A stretch of DNA of 6,350 nt from Candidatus Atribacter hydrocarboniphilus (lineage in GTDB: Bacteria; Atribacterota; Atribacteria; Atribacterales; Atribacteraceae), in assembly GCA_003542295.1 (NCBI GenBank), contig DPKX01000225.1, positions 1,719 through 8,068 on the forward strand, given 5' to 3'. The notes below the pieces were generated by a model. The model saw nothing but the letters and a program-made list of their open reading frames with translations. It was not told the DNA's origin and searched no databases. Of this stretch, positions 1 through 6,050 are shown one piece after another (the stretch's first letter is position 1; every line of letters begins with the position of its first letter). Position numbers and translations under genes: made by a program.

Positions 1-680
1 TTCAAATTGGTTTCTTGATTTTCAGTAATAGCAACCATTCTGGATTCATTATCATATTCGGGATGAGAAAATTCTAATATCACCTTGCCCACAGGAATTT
101 TTGGAAAAAAATAGGAACCGTCATCGTTTGATATTGCTTCTTGATCCTGTTCGACAATACTGATCTTTACTCCTGAAATTGTTTTTCCACTTAGATTGTC
201 ATAAATTTTACCGGTTATTTGCCCAAAACCTGTTGGTTCTTCCGATAACGATGTCGAACTATCTGCTAAGGTTAAATTTTCTGTTAAGTCAAAATATAAG
301 GTGGTTTTTTGGATATTCCCCTCGGTTATTTCACATGGTACTTTCACAACCGTAACAATTTCAATGCCTTTTTCGGTTTCTTTAACAGAAAGATTATCAA
401 CTCTTTCATCCTGAATTAGAAAGGTTTTAAGTGTTCCTTTAGCAGCCAGAGTGTTTTCGAAATTGAATCGTATTTCACTCTTTTTCAAATCAGTATTGTA
501 GCTAAAATTTGGACATCCACCAGAAAAATCAAACGCTACCCTGGTTTTTTGTTCTTCAGGATAAGAACCATAACGAACAGTTAGAAGGGTAATTGGTTGT
601 GCTCCATATCCAACTGAAACCGTGAATCCAAGAAACACCAGGATGATTCCAAAAAAAAAGTAGGATTTGAAATGTTTCAA
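1..680 (-). CDS. Secreted AMIN-like / carboxypeptidase-regulatory-like domain protein, 3' part outside window
   Basis: The reading frame is open from a TTG at 678-680 to the window edge (226 codons), so the N-terminus is present and the C-terminus is missing. The TTG is preceded by AAAGGAGG (691-698) at 10-base spacing, and no ATG or GTG lies between it and the upstream in-frame stop at 729-731. Residues 1-27 look like a signal peptide: MKHFK, a long hydrophobic stretch, then a VGYGA-Q cleavage-like site. Residues about 30-135 have an AMIN-like pattern (RVAFDFSG, then SEIRFNFEN, ending in TTLYFDLTEN). Residues about 150-226 fit a carboxypeptidase-regulatory-like (CarboxypepD_reg) beta-sandwich: ITGKIYD, SGVKISI, NDDGSYFF, IPVGKVILEFSHPEY. 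Known AMIN domains target proteins to the periplasm or cell envelope. An envelope or outer-membrane role is therefore inferred, and no enzymatic part is visible. It lies 57 bases downstream of the hydrolase gene on the same strand and may be co-transcribed with it. Confidence 0.72.
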   Translation of the reverse strand, partial: MKHFKSYFFFGIILVFLGFTVSVGYGAQPITLLTVRYGSYPEEQKTRVAFDFSGGCPNFSYNTDLKKSEIRFNFENTLAAKGTLKTFLIQDERVDNLSVKETEKGIEIVTVVKVPCEITEGNIQKTTLYFDLTENLTLADSSTSLSEEPTGFGQITGKIYDNLSGKTISGVKISIVEQDQEAISNDDGSYFFPKIPVGKVILEFSHPEYDNESRMVAITENQETNL

Positions 681-737
681 ATACTCGCTCCTCCTTTTAA
701 AATAATGGTATTCTCCACTTTCTTTTATTTAATTGTT

Positions 738-1256
738 TTAAAGTATTTCAACCCCTAAGGTATTTTTCATTTCTTTCAAGGCAAATTCATGTGCTTGCAA
801 GTCATTTGATGTCAATCCGTGACGATACACTGCAACCTGATAATGGAGCATTTGTGCCCAGGCTGCGGTATAAAGAATACAGATATTGGTTAAAACACCA
901 ACTATTTCTACTCTTTCGACCTTTTTTTCACGAAGGAGTAAGTCCAGTTCAGTGCCAAAAAAAGCGCTAAAACGATGTTTTGGTATTATAAAATCTCCTT
1001 CTTGAGGTGCCACTTCTTCGATGATTTTCTGCCCCCAACTTCCTTGAATTGCATGGGGCGGGAAAAGTAAAAATTCCCCATCGTTTTCCCAGTGTGTATC
1101 ACAAGAATAAATAATTGTGTATTGGTCCTTTCTTTTCTGGGTAATGAGTTCTTTGCAAAATTGAATCAGCGATTGAACATGGTCCCCTATATATAAAGCT
1201 CCATGGGGTCGTATAAAATCATTCAGCAAATCGATAATTATTAAAGCATTCATCAT
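738..1256 (-). CDS. Isochorismatase-family cysteine hydrolase, nicotinamidase-like
   Basis: This is a 172-residue protein of the isochorismatase-like hydrolase fold, within the usual length range for the family. The catalytic triad is visible: D9 in IIIDLLNDF, K93 in IIPKHRF, and C126 in GVLTNICILYTAA. The DxH plus distal His set that binds metal in nicotinamidases is also present (D53 and H55 in CDTHW, H68 in FPPHAIQG, followed by a GSWG turn). This favours nicotinamide deamidation to nicotinate (PncA-type, NAD salvage) over isochorismate cleavage. Related amidases such as N-carbamoylsarcosine or ureidoacrylate hydrolases share the fold, so the substrate is not settled. The protein is probably cytoplasmic. 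Two ATG codons are tandem (1254-1256 and 1251-1253). The GGGGGAG at 1261-1267 is better spaced for the second, so the true start may be one residue in. Confidence 0.92.
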   Translation of the reverse strand: MMNALIIIDLLNDFIRPHGALYIGDHVQSLIQFCKELITQKRKDQYTIIYSCDTHWENDGEFLLFPPHAIQGSWGQKIIEEVAPQEGDFIIPKHRFSAFFGTELDLLLREKKVERVEIVGVLTNICILYTAAWAQMLHYQVAVYRHGLTSNDLQAHEFALKEMKNTLGVEIL

Positions 1257-1306
1257 CTATCTCCCCCATATCGAAATATGGATTTATTTTTCTTTTTTAT
1301 AATTTC

Positions 1307-1335
1307 ATTATAAATCCTTTAGGCTTTCGGTTCCA
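1307..1335 (-). promoter_or_regulatory. Candidate sigma70 promoter for the cysteine hydrolase gene
   Basis: On the minus strand there is a perfect TATAAT (-10, forward 1307-1312). A weak TGGAAC lies at 1330-1335, separated by 17 bases. The predicted start lies about 45 bases upstream of the ATG. The -35 matches only 3 of 6 positions, so the call rests mainly on the -10 box and its position. Confidence 0.45.
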
Positions 1336-1367
1336 TTTACAATTTCAACCAAATTCCCGCTATATTA

Positions 1368-1400
1368 ACTTCTCCCTTTGTATAAAAGGGATAGTTCGAG
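1368..1400. repeat. Dispersed palindromic repeat, copy 1 (degenerate)
   Basis: Contains CTTCTCCC, a hairpin of CCCTTT (1374-1379) with AAAGGG (1385-1390) around a 5-base loop, then ATAGTTCGAG. It resembles the copies at 2859-2905 and 6097-6135 in its TTCTCC start, central hairpin and following TAGTTCGA / TAGAGTGA-type tail. The GGGAGAA arm is degraded here. Confidence 0.45.
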
Positions 1401-1424
1401 TTTCGAATAGTTATCTATAAATTT

Positions 1425-1454
1425 AAATCCCCCTTACCCCCCCCTTTGCTAAAG
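1425..1454 (+). repeat. C-rich dispersed repeat, copy A
   Basis: The segment starts AAATCCCCCTTAC, continues through a C8 run and ends CTTTGCTAAAG. Its reverse complement reappears near the right edge (6316-6342), with matching AAAT..CCCCTTAC and CCCTTTGCTAAAG ends. The two copies differ mainly in the length of the C run. Confidence 0.65.
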
Positions 1455-1513
1455 AAAATATACGGGCATGATAAACCAAACCCCTGAAAAATATTTTTAT
1501 AATTGCAGGAGAT

Positions 1514-1542
1514 TTTTTAATTCTTAAATTATGTCATATAAT
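1514..1542 (+). promoter_or_regulatory. Candidate promoter for the UPF0316 gene
   Basis: A perfect TATAAT lies at 1537-1542 in a strongly AT-rich stretch, 86 bases before the ATG at 1629. The -35 position at 17-base spacing reads TTTTTA (1514-1519), which is a poor match. An alternative pair (TTGCAG at 1503-1508 with TAAATT at 1525-1530) is also weak. The call rests on the -10 box only. Confidence 0.4.
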
Positions 1543-1628
1543 AAAAAAGAAATAAAATTAGAAAAAACTAATTCTCATACTTAATCATAATACAAAAGGC
1601 AGCTTTTTCTTTTTTCGGAGGGTATAAA

Positions 1629-2210
1629 ATGAACGATTCGGTATTCATTTACTATATATTGTTTCCGGCACTTATTTTTTTAGCCCGTATGGCTGATGTA
1701 ACCTTAGGAACACTGAGGATTATTATGGTTTCTCGGGGCTTAAAAAATATAGCTCCTATAGTTGGTTTTTTTGAAGTTTTAATTTGGCTTTTAGCTATTC
1801 GGCAGATCATGATGAATTTGACCGAAGTTTCCTACTTTCTCGCTTATGCCAGTGGCTTTGCCGCCGGGAATTATGTCGGTATGTGGTTCGAAGAAAAGTT
1901 GGCTATGGGACATACTATTGTCCGAATCATAACCAACAAAGATGTTAAACTGCTCCTAGATCAACTCCGAAACCGCAATATCGGAGTAACCTGTATTTCC
2001 GGTCAAGGATCCGAGGGGCCAGTCACAGTTGTTTTTGTCATTATTAAAAGAAAGGACCTTCATGAGGTTATTCAATTCATTAATCAATTTAATCCTCAGG
2101 CTTTTTATTCTTTAGAAGATGTGAGACAAATAAATGAAGGCATTTTCCCTCGTAAGGGAAGCTGGTTTAATTTTTCTGGTTTAACTTCTTATAAACCCTT
2201 ACGCAAATGA
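1629..2210 (+). CDS. UPF0316 membrane protein (DUF5698 + DUF2179)
   Basis: The 193-residue protein matches the UPF0316 family, which is near this length. The N-terminal half (DUF5698-like) has three hydrophobic segments, at roughly residues 6-25, 38-60 and 66-84. Between the first two is the conserved-looking ARMADVTLGTLRIIMVSRG segment, with the acidic D and the RG turn. Residues about 90-178 form a soluble DUF2179-type domain: TIVRIITN, LLLDQLRNRNIGVT, GSEGPVTVVFVIIKR, then FYSLEDVRQ. DUF2179 domains are small regulatory-type domains found at the C-termini of membrane proteins, and no biochemical function is established for UPF0316. The protein is expected in the inner membrane with the C-terminal domain in the cytoplasm. 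GGAGGG (1617-1622) precedes the ATG by six bases. The gene appears monocistronic, since a separate promoter follows before the next gene. Confidence 0.92.
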   Translation: MNDSVFIYYILFPALIFLARMADVTLGTLRIIMVSRGLKNIAPIVGFFEVLIWLLAIRQIMMNLTEVSYFLAYASGFAAGNYVGMWFEEKLAMGHTIVRIITNKDVKLLLDQLRNRNIGVTCISGQGSEGPVTVVFVIIKRKDLHEVIQFINQFNPQAFYSLEDVRQINEGIFPRKGSWFNFSGLTSYKPLRK

Positions 2211-2246
2211 TTAAAAGCTCTTTTTCTAATAGATGTAATTAAATTC

Positions 2247-2275
2247 TTGTTAAGAAATATATTTTGGAGTAAAAT
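2247..2275 (+). promoter_or_regulatory. Candidate sigma70 promoter for the GIY-YIG-like gene
   Basis: TTGTTA (2247-2252), a 17-base spacer and TAAAAT (2270-2275) make a good sigma70-type promoter. Predicted transcription starts near 2282, which leaves an untranslated leader of about 200 bases before the ATG at 2489. A TATATT immediately follows (2275-2280), at a 22-base spacing that is too long. Confidence 0.55.
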
Positions 2276-2488
2276 ATATTCAATTCATTCCTTTAAATAA
2301 GCAGTAATGCTTTCATAAATGATTGGAGCCAGAGTGAAAGTTATTTTCCTTCAAGAACTGCATAACCATTTTTCTCTAACCAACACCGATTTGTTCCCTA
2401 TTGAAACCTTTGAAATCAAAAGATTAAAAAAACTAAAAAGAACCATTTTTTCTGTTAAGATGTGGTTCAAGCTTAAAGGAGGGATATT

Positions 2489-2824
2489 ATGGGTATTCAA
2501 TTTGGCGATCATATCTTTGATGATCCAACTCCCTTTGGGAAATGGCAACCACCCAAACAACCATGCATTTATGCAGTGCTAGCTTATGACCCTAAAGTTA
2601 AACCCAAACCATACCTGGTGCTCTTTTTTGGCGAATGTGAAAATTTAAGTGATCAAAAATTCTTTCGTTCTCACATTAAATATTCTTGTTGGACAAAACA
2701 AGCCGGATCAGAAAAAAACCTCTTTATCACTCAATTGAAAATGCCAGATGCCGATGGTATAGCAAGAAAAAAGACCTTGAATACTCTTATACAAAAATTC
2801 CAACCGGTTTGTAACGAAGTTTGA
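2489..2824 (+). CDS. Small degenerate GIY-YIG-like protein
   Basis: This is a 111-residue cytoplasmic-looking protein with no signal peptide or membrane segment. A strong AAAGGAGGG (2475-2483) sits five bases before the ATG and supports this start. The order of elements resembles the GIY-YIG nuclease superfamily: PPKQPCIYAVLAY (residues 21-33; the GIY position reads CIY, Y28), LVLFFGE (43-49; the YIG position reads FFG), then a histidine in FFRSHIKYSCW (H62). A basic helix with RKKTLNTLI follows, and the protein ends QPVCNEV, with N109 at the usual terminal Asn position. Two signature positions are altered and I see no obvious catalytic arginine, so nuclease activity is doubtful. It could equally be a non-catalytic relative. 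The gene is flanked by its own promoter on the left and a palindromic repeat on the right and seems to stand alone. Confidence 0.62.
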   Translation: MGIQFGDHIFDDPTPFGKWQPPKQPCIYAVLAYDPKVKPKPYLVLFFGECENLSDQKFFRSHIKYSCWTKQAGSEKNLFITQLKMPDADGIARKKTLNTLIQKFQPVCNEV

Positions 2825-2858
2825 AAAAACGATTTCTCGTTGCTCTTTCATTTCCAAC

Positions 2859-2905
2859 CTTACCTTCTCCCTTTTATGGGAGAAGGTAAGTTCGATGGTG
2901 AAGTT
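2859..2905. repeat. Dispersed palindromic repeat, copy 2 (perfect 13-bp hairpin)
   Basis: CTTACCTTCTCCC (2859-2871) is the exact reverse complement of 2878-2890, with the 6-base loop TTTTAT. The tail reads TTCGATGGTGAAG and is related to the tails of the other two copies. It lies 35 bases after the stop of the GIY-YIG-like gene. No T-run follows the stem directly, so it is not a classical intrinsic terminator, though it could stabilise the mRNA 3' end. Confidence 0.75.
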
Positions 2906-2991
2906 TTTTCAACTCACTATTGGCTTCTCTCTTTATTTATAGGTTAGCCAAGACTCTCCATTTTATTTATCCACTTAAAAACCTCGAGTTA

Positions 2992-3020
2992 TTGAAAACT
3001 CTTCAAATTTGTAGTATATT
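2992..3020 (+). promoter_or_regulatory. Strong sigma70-type promoter of the hyd leader and operon
   Basis: TTGAAA (2992-2997), exactly 17 bases, then TATATT (3015-3020). This is the closest match to consensus in the window. Predicted transcription starts near 3026-3027, at the 5' arm of the leader RNA stem. I see no comparable promoter between the terminator (3174) and the first operon gene, so the operon probably depends on this one. Confidence 0.72.
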
Positions 3021-3025
3021 TAAAA

Positions 3026-3174
3026 CACCTGACCGGAAGGAAGTTTTTCTAACCGGATGGGATGAAAAGATATCGTATACCTGAGGCAAACGGGCGAACG
3101 GTCCTGTGGTCAAGGGGCAGCGAAGTTCAACCTTGAATCCATTTGGCCTGTTCGATTTATGAGCAGGCTTTTTT
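3026..3174 (+). ncRNA. Candidate structured leader RNA / riboswitch-like attenuator of the hydrogenase-maturation operon
   Basis: A non-coding stretch of about 150 nt begins at the predicted transcription start and ends in an intrinsic terminator. CAC-CT-GACCG (3026-3035) can pair with CGGTC-CT-GTG (3099-3108) across a symmetric 2x2 internal loop, closing a domain of about 60 nt. TCAAGG (3110-3115) pairs perfectly with CCTTGA (3131-3136). The 3' strand of the first stem lies within 3095-3104, which can alternatively pair with the terminator's 5' arm at 3145-3154 (9 of 10 positions, one G-U, one mismatch). Closing the first stem would therefore free the terminator arm, which suggests an OFF switch. 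I could not match it to a riboswitch class. It could instead be an independent small RNA. Confidence 0.55.
3146..3174 (+). terminator. Intrinsic terminator within the hyd operon leader
   Basis: GCCTGTTC (3146-3153) pairs with GAGCAGGC (3161-3168) over eight positions including one G-U, with a 7-base loop, and is followed directly by six T (3169-3174). It lies about 100 bases before the regulator gene, downstream of the promoter. It therefore either attenuates the operon or ends a small RNA. Confidence 0.85.
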
Positions 3175-3277
3175 ATTGGATAAATCCTTTTTTGCCTCTT
3201 TTTTCTTCTTACGATACCGAACTATCCCTCCTCCGGCATAGGTTATTAGCAAAGTTAAATTTCTAGGGGTGATGGGT

Positions 3278-3529
3278 ATGGTTTCCGAAAAACGGATTGG
3301 TGTCATTGGTATCATTATCGAAGACCGGCAACAAGTTCCTCAGGTCAACTCGCTACTCAGTTCTTTTAACGAAGTCATTATCGGCCGCATGGGGCTCCCC
3401 TATCACGAGAGGTCATTGTCAATTATCTCCATCATTGTTGACGGAAGCACCGATGAAATTGGAGCTTTGACCGGCCGTTTGGGACAAATTCCTGGTATCA
3501 AAGTTAAAAGCACCTTGGTCACTCGATAA
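3278..3529 (+). CDS. TM1266-family putative iron-only hydrogenase system regulator
   Basis: This is a small 83-residue protein with the ACT/NikR-C-like beta-alpha-beta pattern of the TM1266 family: KRIGVIGIIIEDR, QVNSLLSSFNEVIIGRMGLPY, LSIISIIVDGSTDEIGALTGRLGQIPGIKVKS. This family is named for its regular clustering with [FeFe]-hydrogenase genes. Its ligand and mechanism are not established, and it has no DNA-binding domain of its own. A GTG (3269) and an ATG (3272) are also in frame. I chose ATG 3278 because AGGGGTGAT (3265-3273) acts as a Shine-Dalgarno site at proper spacing only for it. It is the first gene of the operon. The hydE Shine-Dalgarno overlaps its stop codon, which points to coupled expression. 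Confidence 0.9.
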   Translation: MVSEKRIGVIGIIIEDRQQVPQVNSLLSSFNEVIIGRMGLPYHERSLSIISIIVDGSTDEIGALTGRLGQIPGIKVKSTLVTR

Positions 3530-3535
3530 AGGAGG
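3528..3535 (+). promoter_or_regulatory. Ribosome binding site of hydE overlapping the upstream stop codon
   Basis: AAAGGAGG overlaps the TAA (3527-3529) of the TM1266-family gene and stands six bases before the GTG at 3542. It settles the unusual GTG start of hydE. Confidence 0.85.
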
Positions 3536-3541
3536 AAACGA

Positions 3542-4636
3542 GTGAGAGAAGCAATAAATAACCAGCCCTTGTTAATCAAAGAACCGGGGAATTTTAATCA
3601 AGAAACCCTTCGACAATTGTTTGATTTAGGTGACCAGGATCTTCCTGCTCTTTTAAAGTTTGCCAACCAGATCCGTAAAGAACAGGTTGGAGATGAAGTT
3701 CACCTCAGGGGGATTATCGAATTTTCTAATTACTGTTCCTGTCATTGTCTCTACTGTGGATTGCGGGCAGAAAACTGCAAAATATCCAGGTATCGCTTAA
3801 CCAATCAGGAAATTTTTCAATCAGTTCAAACTGCAGTCAATTATGGGTTAAAAACCATCGTGCTTCAATCAGGAGAAGACCGATTTTATCAACCTGAGGA
3901 TATTGCTCGGCTCATCGAATCCATTAAAAAGCATTTTGACGTAGCGATTACCTTATCAGTAGGAGAACACTCCCGTCAGAGTTATCAAATCTGGCGGGAT
4001 GCTGGGGCTGACCGCTATTTATTAAAACATGAAACCGCCGACCCAATTCTTTACCAGAAAATAAGACCGGGGAAAAACCTTCAAGATCGAATCAATTGCT
4101 TGATGGATTTAAAGGATCTCGGCTATCAAATTGGCTCGGGAAATATGGTTGGGCTTCCTGGCCAAACTTTAATATCGCTGATTGATGATATTCTCCTTAT
4201 GAAAAAATTAAATGTTGAAATGGCCGGTATTGGCCCTTTTCTTCCCCATCCCGACACACCACTGGGATGTTATTCAGCCGGTTCTCTCTCAAAAACCTTA
4301 AAAATTCTGGCTATTACCCGAATCGTTCTTCCGACCATCCATCTTCCAGCCACCACTGCCTTAAGTACGTTAAATGATAGTGCTCGTCGTTTAGCTTTAG
4401 AATCGGGAGCAAACGTCATCATGCCCAACTTCACGCCTTTAACAGTTCGCGACCAATATGTCATTTATCCTCAAAAAATCGACATTATCGAAGACCCCGA
4501 ACAAAGCATGAACAATCTGAAAAAACTCTTGAAAGAAATGAATCGGACCATTTCGATGAGTTATGGTCACGCGGTAAAAATAAAAAAATATTCCTTAACC
4601 AAAAAGGAGGCTTATCATGGTTTTGTTACTCAATGA
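3542..4636 (+). CDS. hydE: [FeFe]-hydrogenase H-cluster radical SAM maturase HydE
   Basis: HydE is a cytoplasmic radical SAM enzyme that acts after HydG on the iron-cysteine carbonyl/cyanide synthon, towards the dithiomethylamine-bridged diiron unit. The 364-residue protein is close to the usual 345-360. The radical SAM cluster motif CX3CX2C is C65, C69, C72 in NYCSCHCLYCGLR. Other HydE hallmarks are VLQSGEDRF, LSVGEHSRQSY, GADRYLLKHETA, MVGLPGQT, GIGPFLPHPDTPLG and GANVIMPNFTP. The C-terminal CX7CX2C that ligates an accessory cluster in Thermotoga HydE is missing: the equivalent positions are D314, S322 and N325. That cluster is known to be dispensable, so activity is still expected. The start is GTG with a strong ribosome site. 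The 3' end overlaps hydG by 20 bases. BioB- and PylB-like relatives are excluded by the HydE-specific motifs and the neighbours. Confidence 0.96.
   Translation: MREAINNQPLLIKEPGNFNQETLRQLFDLGDQDLPALLKFANQIRKEQVGDEVHLRGIIEFSNYCSCHCLYCGLRAENCKISRYRLTNQEIFQSVQTAVNYGLKTIVLQSGEDRFYQPEDIARLIESIKKHFDVAITLSVGEHSRQSYQIWRDAGADRYLLKHETADPILYQKIRPGKNLQDRINCLMDLKDLGYQIGSGNMVGLPGQTLISLIDDILLMKKLNVEMAGIGPFLPHPDTPLGCYSAGSLSKTLKILAITRIVLPTIHLPATTALSTLNDSARRLALESGANVIMPNFTPLTVRDQYVIYPQKIDIIEDPEQSMNNLKKLLKEMNRTISMSYGHAVKIKKYSLTKKEAYHGFVTQ
4602..4610 (+). promoter_or_regulatory. Ribosome binding site of hydG inside the hydE 3' end
   Basis: AAAAGGAGG lies within the last codons of hydE, six bases before the ATG at 4617. 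It fixes the hydG start and makes translational coupling between the two maturases likely. Confidence 0.88.
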
Positions 4637-6050
4637 AAGAAAAAGAGCCGATTTTATCGACGAAAAAGGTATTGAGGATTTATTAGAAAAGGGAAAAAAT
4701 CGTCATCGAAAAGAAATAATGGATATCATCGAGAAAGCCCGAATGGCTCAAGGTCTTTCTCCTGAAGAATGCGCCGTTCTCCTCCAGGTTGAAGACCCTG
4801 AAATACTGACCGAGATTTATAAAGTTGCTCAAGAGATTAAATTAAAAATTTACGGGAAAAGACTGGTCTTTTTTGCTCCTCTTTACATTAGCAATTACTG
4901 TATTAATAATTGCCGATATTGTGGGTATCAGCAAGACAACGAATTTCATCGCCGTCGTTTAAGTCAAGAAGAAGTCATCGAAGAAGTAAAAATCCTCGAA
5001 TCCATGGGCCACAAAAGATTAGCCTTAGAAGCCGGAGAAGATTTGGTGAACTGTCCTTTGGATTACATACTTGAAACCATTCATACTATATATGGAGTCA
5101 ACGAGGGGAAAGGAAGCATTCGGAGAGTGAACGTCAATATTGCCGCTACCACCGTCAATAACTACCGAAAATTGAAGGAAGCCAAAATTGGAACCTACAT
5201 TCTTTTCCAGGAAACTTACCATCGTGAAACCTATCAATACATGCATCCTCAGGGACCAAAAAGCGATTATGATTATCATGCCACTGCTTTGGACCGGGCC
5301 ATGGAAGCCGGCATCGATGATGTTGGTGCTGGAGTTTTGTTTGGTCTTTACAATTACCAAATTGAAGTTCTTGGGTTACTGCAGCATGCCCTTCATCTGG
5401 AAGAAGTATTCGGAGTTGGCCCGCACACTATTTCGGTACCTCGTTTGCGGCCGGCTTTGGGAGTTGATTCACTCCTCTCTCAGCATTTAGTCAATGACAA
5501 TGAATTCCGCAAAATTATTGCCGTGCTCCGTCTGGCAGTTCCCTACACCGGGATCATTCTTTCCACCCGGGAAAAAGCCTCTTTTCGAGATGAGTTAGCT
5601 TCGTTAGGGATTTCTCAGCTTAGTGCTGGTTCTTGTACCGGTGTTGGTGGATATCGGGAAGAATATGATCAAATTAAGGAAAGGGCTGGAATAATTCAGG
5701 ATTCTCCTCAATTTCAAGTAGAAGACCACCGCAGCCCTGATGAAGTCTTGAGGAGTGTATGCCAATCGGGTTATATTCCCAGCTTTTGTACTGCTTGCTA
5801 CCGTAAAGGGCGGACTGGAGATCGTTTCATGCCTTTGGCAAAATCCGGACAGATTCAAAATGTGTGTCAACCCAATGCCATCCTTACTTTTAAGGAATTT
5901 TTAGAAGATTATGCTTCGGAAGAAACTAAAAAAATAGGTGAAAAGACTATCAAGGAACATCTTGAAAACATTCCCAATTTGCAAGTGAGAAAACTAACCG
6001 AGGAACGCCTAAAACTCATCGAAAATGGCGAACGAGATTTATATTTTTAA
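4617..6050 (+). CDS. hydG: [FeFe]-hydrogenase H-cluster radical SAM maturase HydG (tyrosine lyase)
   Basis: HydG cleaves L-tyrosine to p-cresol and dehydroglycine, converting the latter to CO and cyanide and releasing an Fe(CO)2(CN)-cysteine synthon. At 477 residues it is full length (typically about 470). The radical SAM CX3CX2C is C95, C99, C102 in SNYCINNCRYCGYQ. The C-terminal auxiliary-cluster motif CX2CX22C, diagnostic of HydG and absent from the thiamine enzyme ThiH, is intact: C391, C394, C417. H270 in GPHTISVPRLRPA matches the conserved histidine that helps bind the labile fifth iron of the auxiliary cluster. ALEAGED, LFQETYH and SAGSCTGVGGY are also family-typical. The enzyme is cytoplasmic and is last in the visible operon. 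I see no HydF gene or hydrogenase subunit nearby, so these must be elsewhere. Confidence 0.98.
   Translation: MVLLLNERKRADFIDEKGIEDLLEKGKNRHRKEIMDIIEKARMAQGLSPEECAVLLQVEDPEILTEIYKVAQEIKLKIYGKRLVFFAPLYISNYCINNCRYCGYQQDNEFHRRRLSQEEVIEEVKILESMGHKRLALEAGEDLVNCPLDYILETIHTIYGVNEGKGSIRRVNVNIAATTVNNYRKLKEAKIGTYILFQETYHRETYQYMHPQGPKSDYDYHATALDRAMEAGIDDVGAGVLFGLYNYQIEVLGLLQHALHLEEVFGVGPHTISVPRLRPALGVDSLLSQHLVNDNEFRKIIAVLRLAVPYTGIILSTREKASFRDELASLGISQLSAGSCTGVGGYREEYDQIKERAGIIQDSPQFQVEDHRSPDEVLRSVCQSGYIPSFCTACYRKGRTGDRFMPLAKSGQIQNVCQPNAILTFKEFLEDYASEETKKIGEKTIKEHLENIPNLQVRKLTEERLKLIENGERDLYF

Larger units (their letters stand above)
1257..1628. other. Divergent intergenic region with promoters and dispersed repeats
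   Basis: These 372 bases separate the leftward hydrolase gene from the rightward UPF0316 gene. They contain a candidate promoter for each direction and two dispersed-repeat copies (about 1368-1400 and 1425-1454), the second with a run of eight C. I see no coding potential and no structured-RNA candidate. Confidence 0.8.

Noticed and set aside
2351..2560. Open reading frame of 69 codons on the minus strand
   Set aside because: Antisense to the leader and 5' end of the 2489 gene, with no family resemblance and no convincing ribosome site.
2319..2582. Open reading frame of 87 codons on the plus strand
   Set aside because: It has no ribosome site, overlaps the well-supported 2489-2824 gene in another frame, and has low-complexity Lys/Leu-rich composition. 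It lies in the leader of that gene.
2920..2951. TTGGCT...AGCCAA inverted repeat upstream of the hyd promoter
   Set aside because: Six-base arms with a 20-base spacer and no second copy. This is expected by chance and not enough to call an operator.
3031..3045. GACCGGAAGGAAG resembles the SRP RNA apical loop
   Set aside because: The AGCAGCC side that completes the SRP asymmetric loop is missing, and no enclosing SRP-type helix forms.
3053..3073. CCGGATGGGATGAAAAGATA resembles the 3' end of the FMN riboswitch
   Set aside because: The rest of the FMN aptamer (the GGGGCAGGGTGAAATTCCC-type 5' part) is not upstream, so the order and junction are wrong. The resemblance is too short to count.
3085..3122. 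GGCAAAC and GGGCGAAC...GGGGCAGCG recall c-di-GMP-I or ZTP riboswitch cores
   Set aside because: The conserved spacing and the remaining core motifs of both classes (GACGCAAAGCC; GAGCGAC with CCGCCTGGGC) are absent.
5025..5360. Minus-strand open reading frame inside hydG (similar ones at 4270-4464 and 5604-5870, and a plus-strand one at 5188-5490)
   Set aside because: These lie within clearly conserved hydE/hydG coding sequence in other frames and show no protein-family signal.
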